From: CBFGTJ01 sp965651815
GTDB lineage: Bacteria; Actinomycetota; Acidimicrobiia; Acidimicrobiales; Microtrichaceae
Assembly: GCA_965651815.1 (NCBI GenBank)
Contig: CBFGTJ010000095.1
Location: forward strand, 1 to 12,113
Direction: 5' to 3'
Length of the DNA: 12,113 nt
The notes beneath the pieces are model-generated. The model had not been told where the DNA came from, did no database searches, and was given only the letters and a program-made list of their open reading frames with translations. The translations under genes were made by a program, and so were the position numbers. Position 1 is the first letter of the stretch. Every line of letters begins with the position of its first letter. Positions 12,088 to 12,113 of this stretch are shown piece by piece.

Positions 12088-12113
12088 TCAGGCGGTCTCG
12101 TCGGCCGGGGCGG
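12088..12113 (-). CDS. possible C-terminal end of a minus-strand gene
   Basis: On the minus strand one frame reads APADETA and then TGA (12088-12090). Only seven codons are visible. Acidic or Ala-rich endings of this kind are common, and convergent placement after the phosphatase gene is plausible, but the other frames are also open over so short a stretch. No product can be suggested. Confidence 0.25.

Noticed and set aside
1..12113. Defence island, prophage, biosynthetic cluster, CRISPR array or tRNA gene
   Set aside because: No integrase, transposase, nuclease, toxin-antitoxin, repeat-spacer array or tRNA-like cloverleaf was recognised; every large ORF on the coding strand fits housekeeping or regulatory families.

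Overview
The window is a stretch of a very GC-rich bacterial chromosome (G+C roughly 70-75% by eye, not counted). It is almost certainly from an Actinomycetota. It carries an mshA-type mycothiol glycosyltransferase, a Rex redox repressor placed directly upstream of tetrapyrrole genes, and an RsiG-type c-di-GMP-dependent anti-sigma factor, all of which are actinobacterial hallmarks. Details of HemA and the mixed neighbourhood suggest a deep lineage such as Acidimicrobiia rather than Streptomyces or Mycobacterium, but this is an impression from memory. No tRNA, rRNA, CRISPR array, insertion sequence, prophage or plasmid gene is visible. This is core chromosome, not a mobile region.

Layout. (1) Bases 1-2732, minus strand: rex, a SirC/CysG-N-like gene, hemA and hemC (cut by the window edge). 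The junctions are only 4 bp, a 19-bp overlap and 5 bp, so this is one operon led by the NADH/NAD+-sensing repressor Rex. A perfect Rex half-operator lies over the predicted -35 box. (2) 2807-4312, minus: an acyl-CoA synthetase, divergent from (3) 4493-5176, plus: a secreted CAP/SCP-domain protein with a Pro/Thr-rich tail. (4) 5190-10164, minus, reading right to left: rsiG, an XRE-type regulator, mshA, a YbjN-domain gene, proC, a SAM-hydroxide adenosyltransferase (DUF62), and a previously uncalled 29-residue membrane microprotein. Strong inverted repeats separate several of these, so they are probably a series of short transcripts rather than one operon. (5) 10271-11350, minus: a multi-spanning membrane protein with a basic Pro/Arg/Ala-rich N-terminal region and faint resemblance to CDP-diacylglycerol synthase. 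It is divergent from (6) 11432-12049, plus: a histidine phosphatase. A possible C-terminus of another minus-strand gene lies at the right edge.

Points worth attention. The 9643-10164 product carries two copies of the c-di-GMP-binding signature E-x3-S-x2-R-x3-Q-x3-D, the second with His in place of Gln. At least seven genes have a TAnnnT -10 box (four times TACCGT) only 6-9 nt before the start codon and no Shine-Dalgarno sequence, which points to widespread leaderless transcription. Two enzymes appear to lack a known catalytic residue: the Asp of SirC/CysG and the His of the DUF62 triad. A common theme is redox and thiol homeostasis plus haem supply (rex-hem, mshA, proC), alongside a second-messenger switch (rsiG) whose sigma partner is not in the window.
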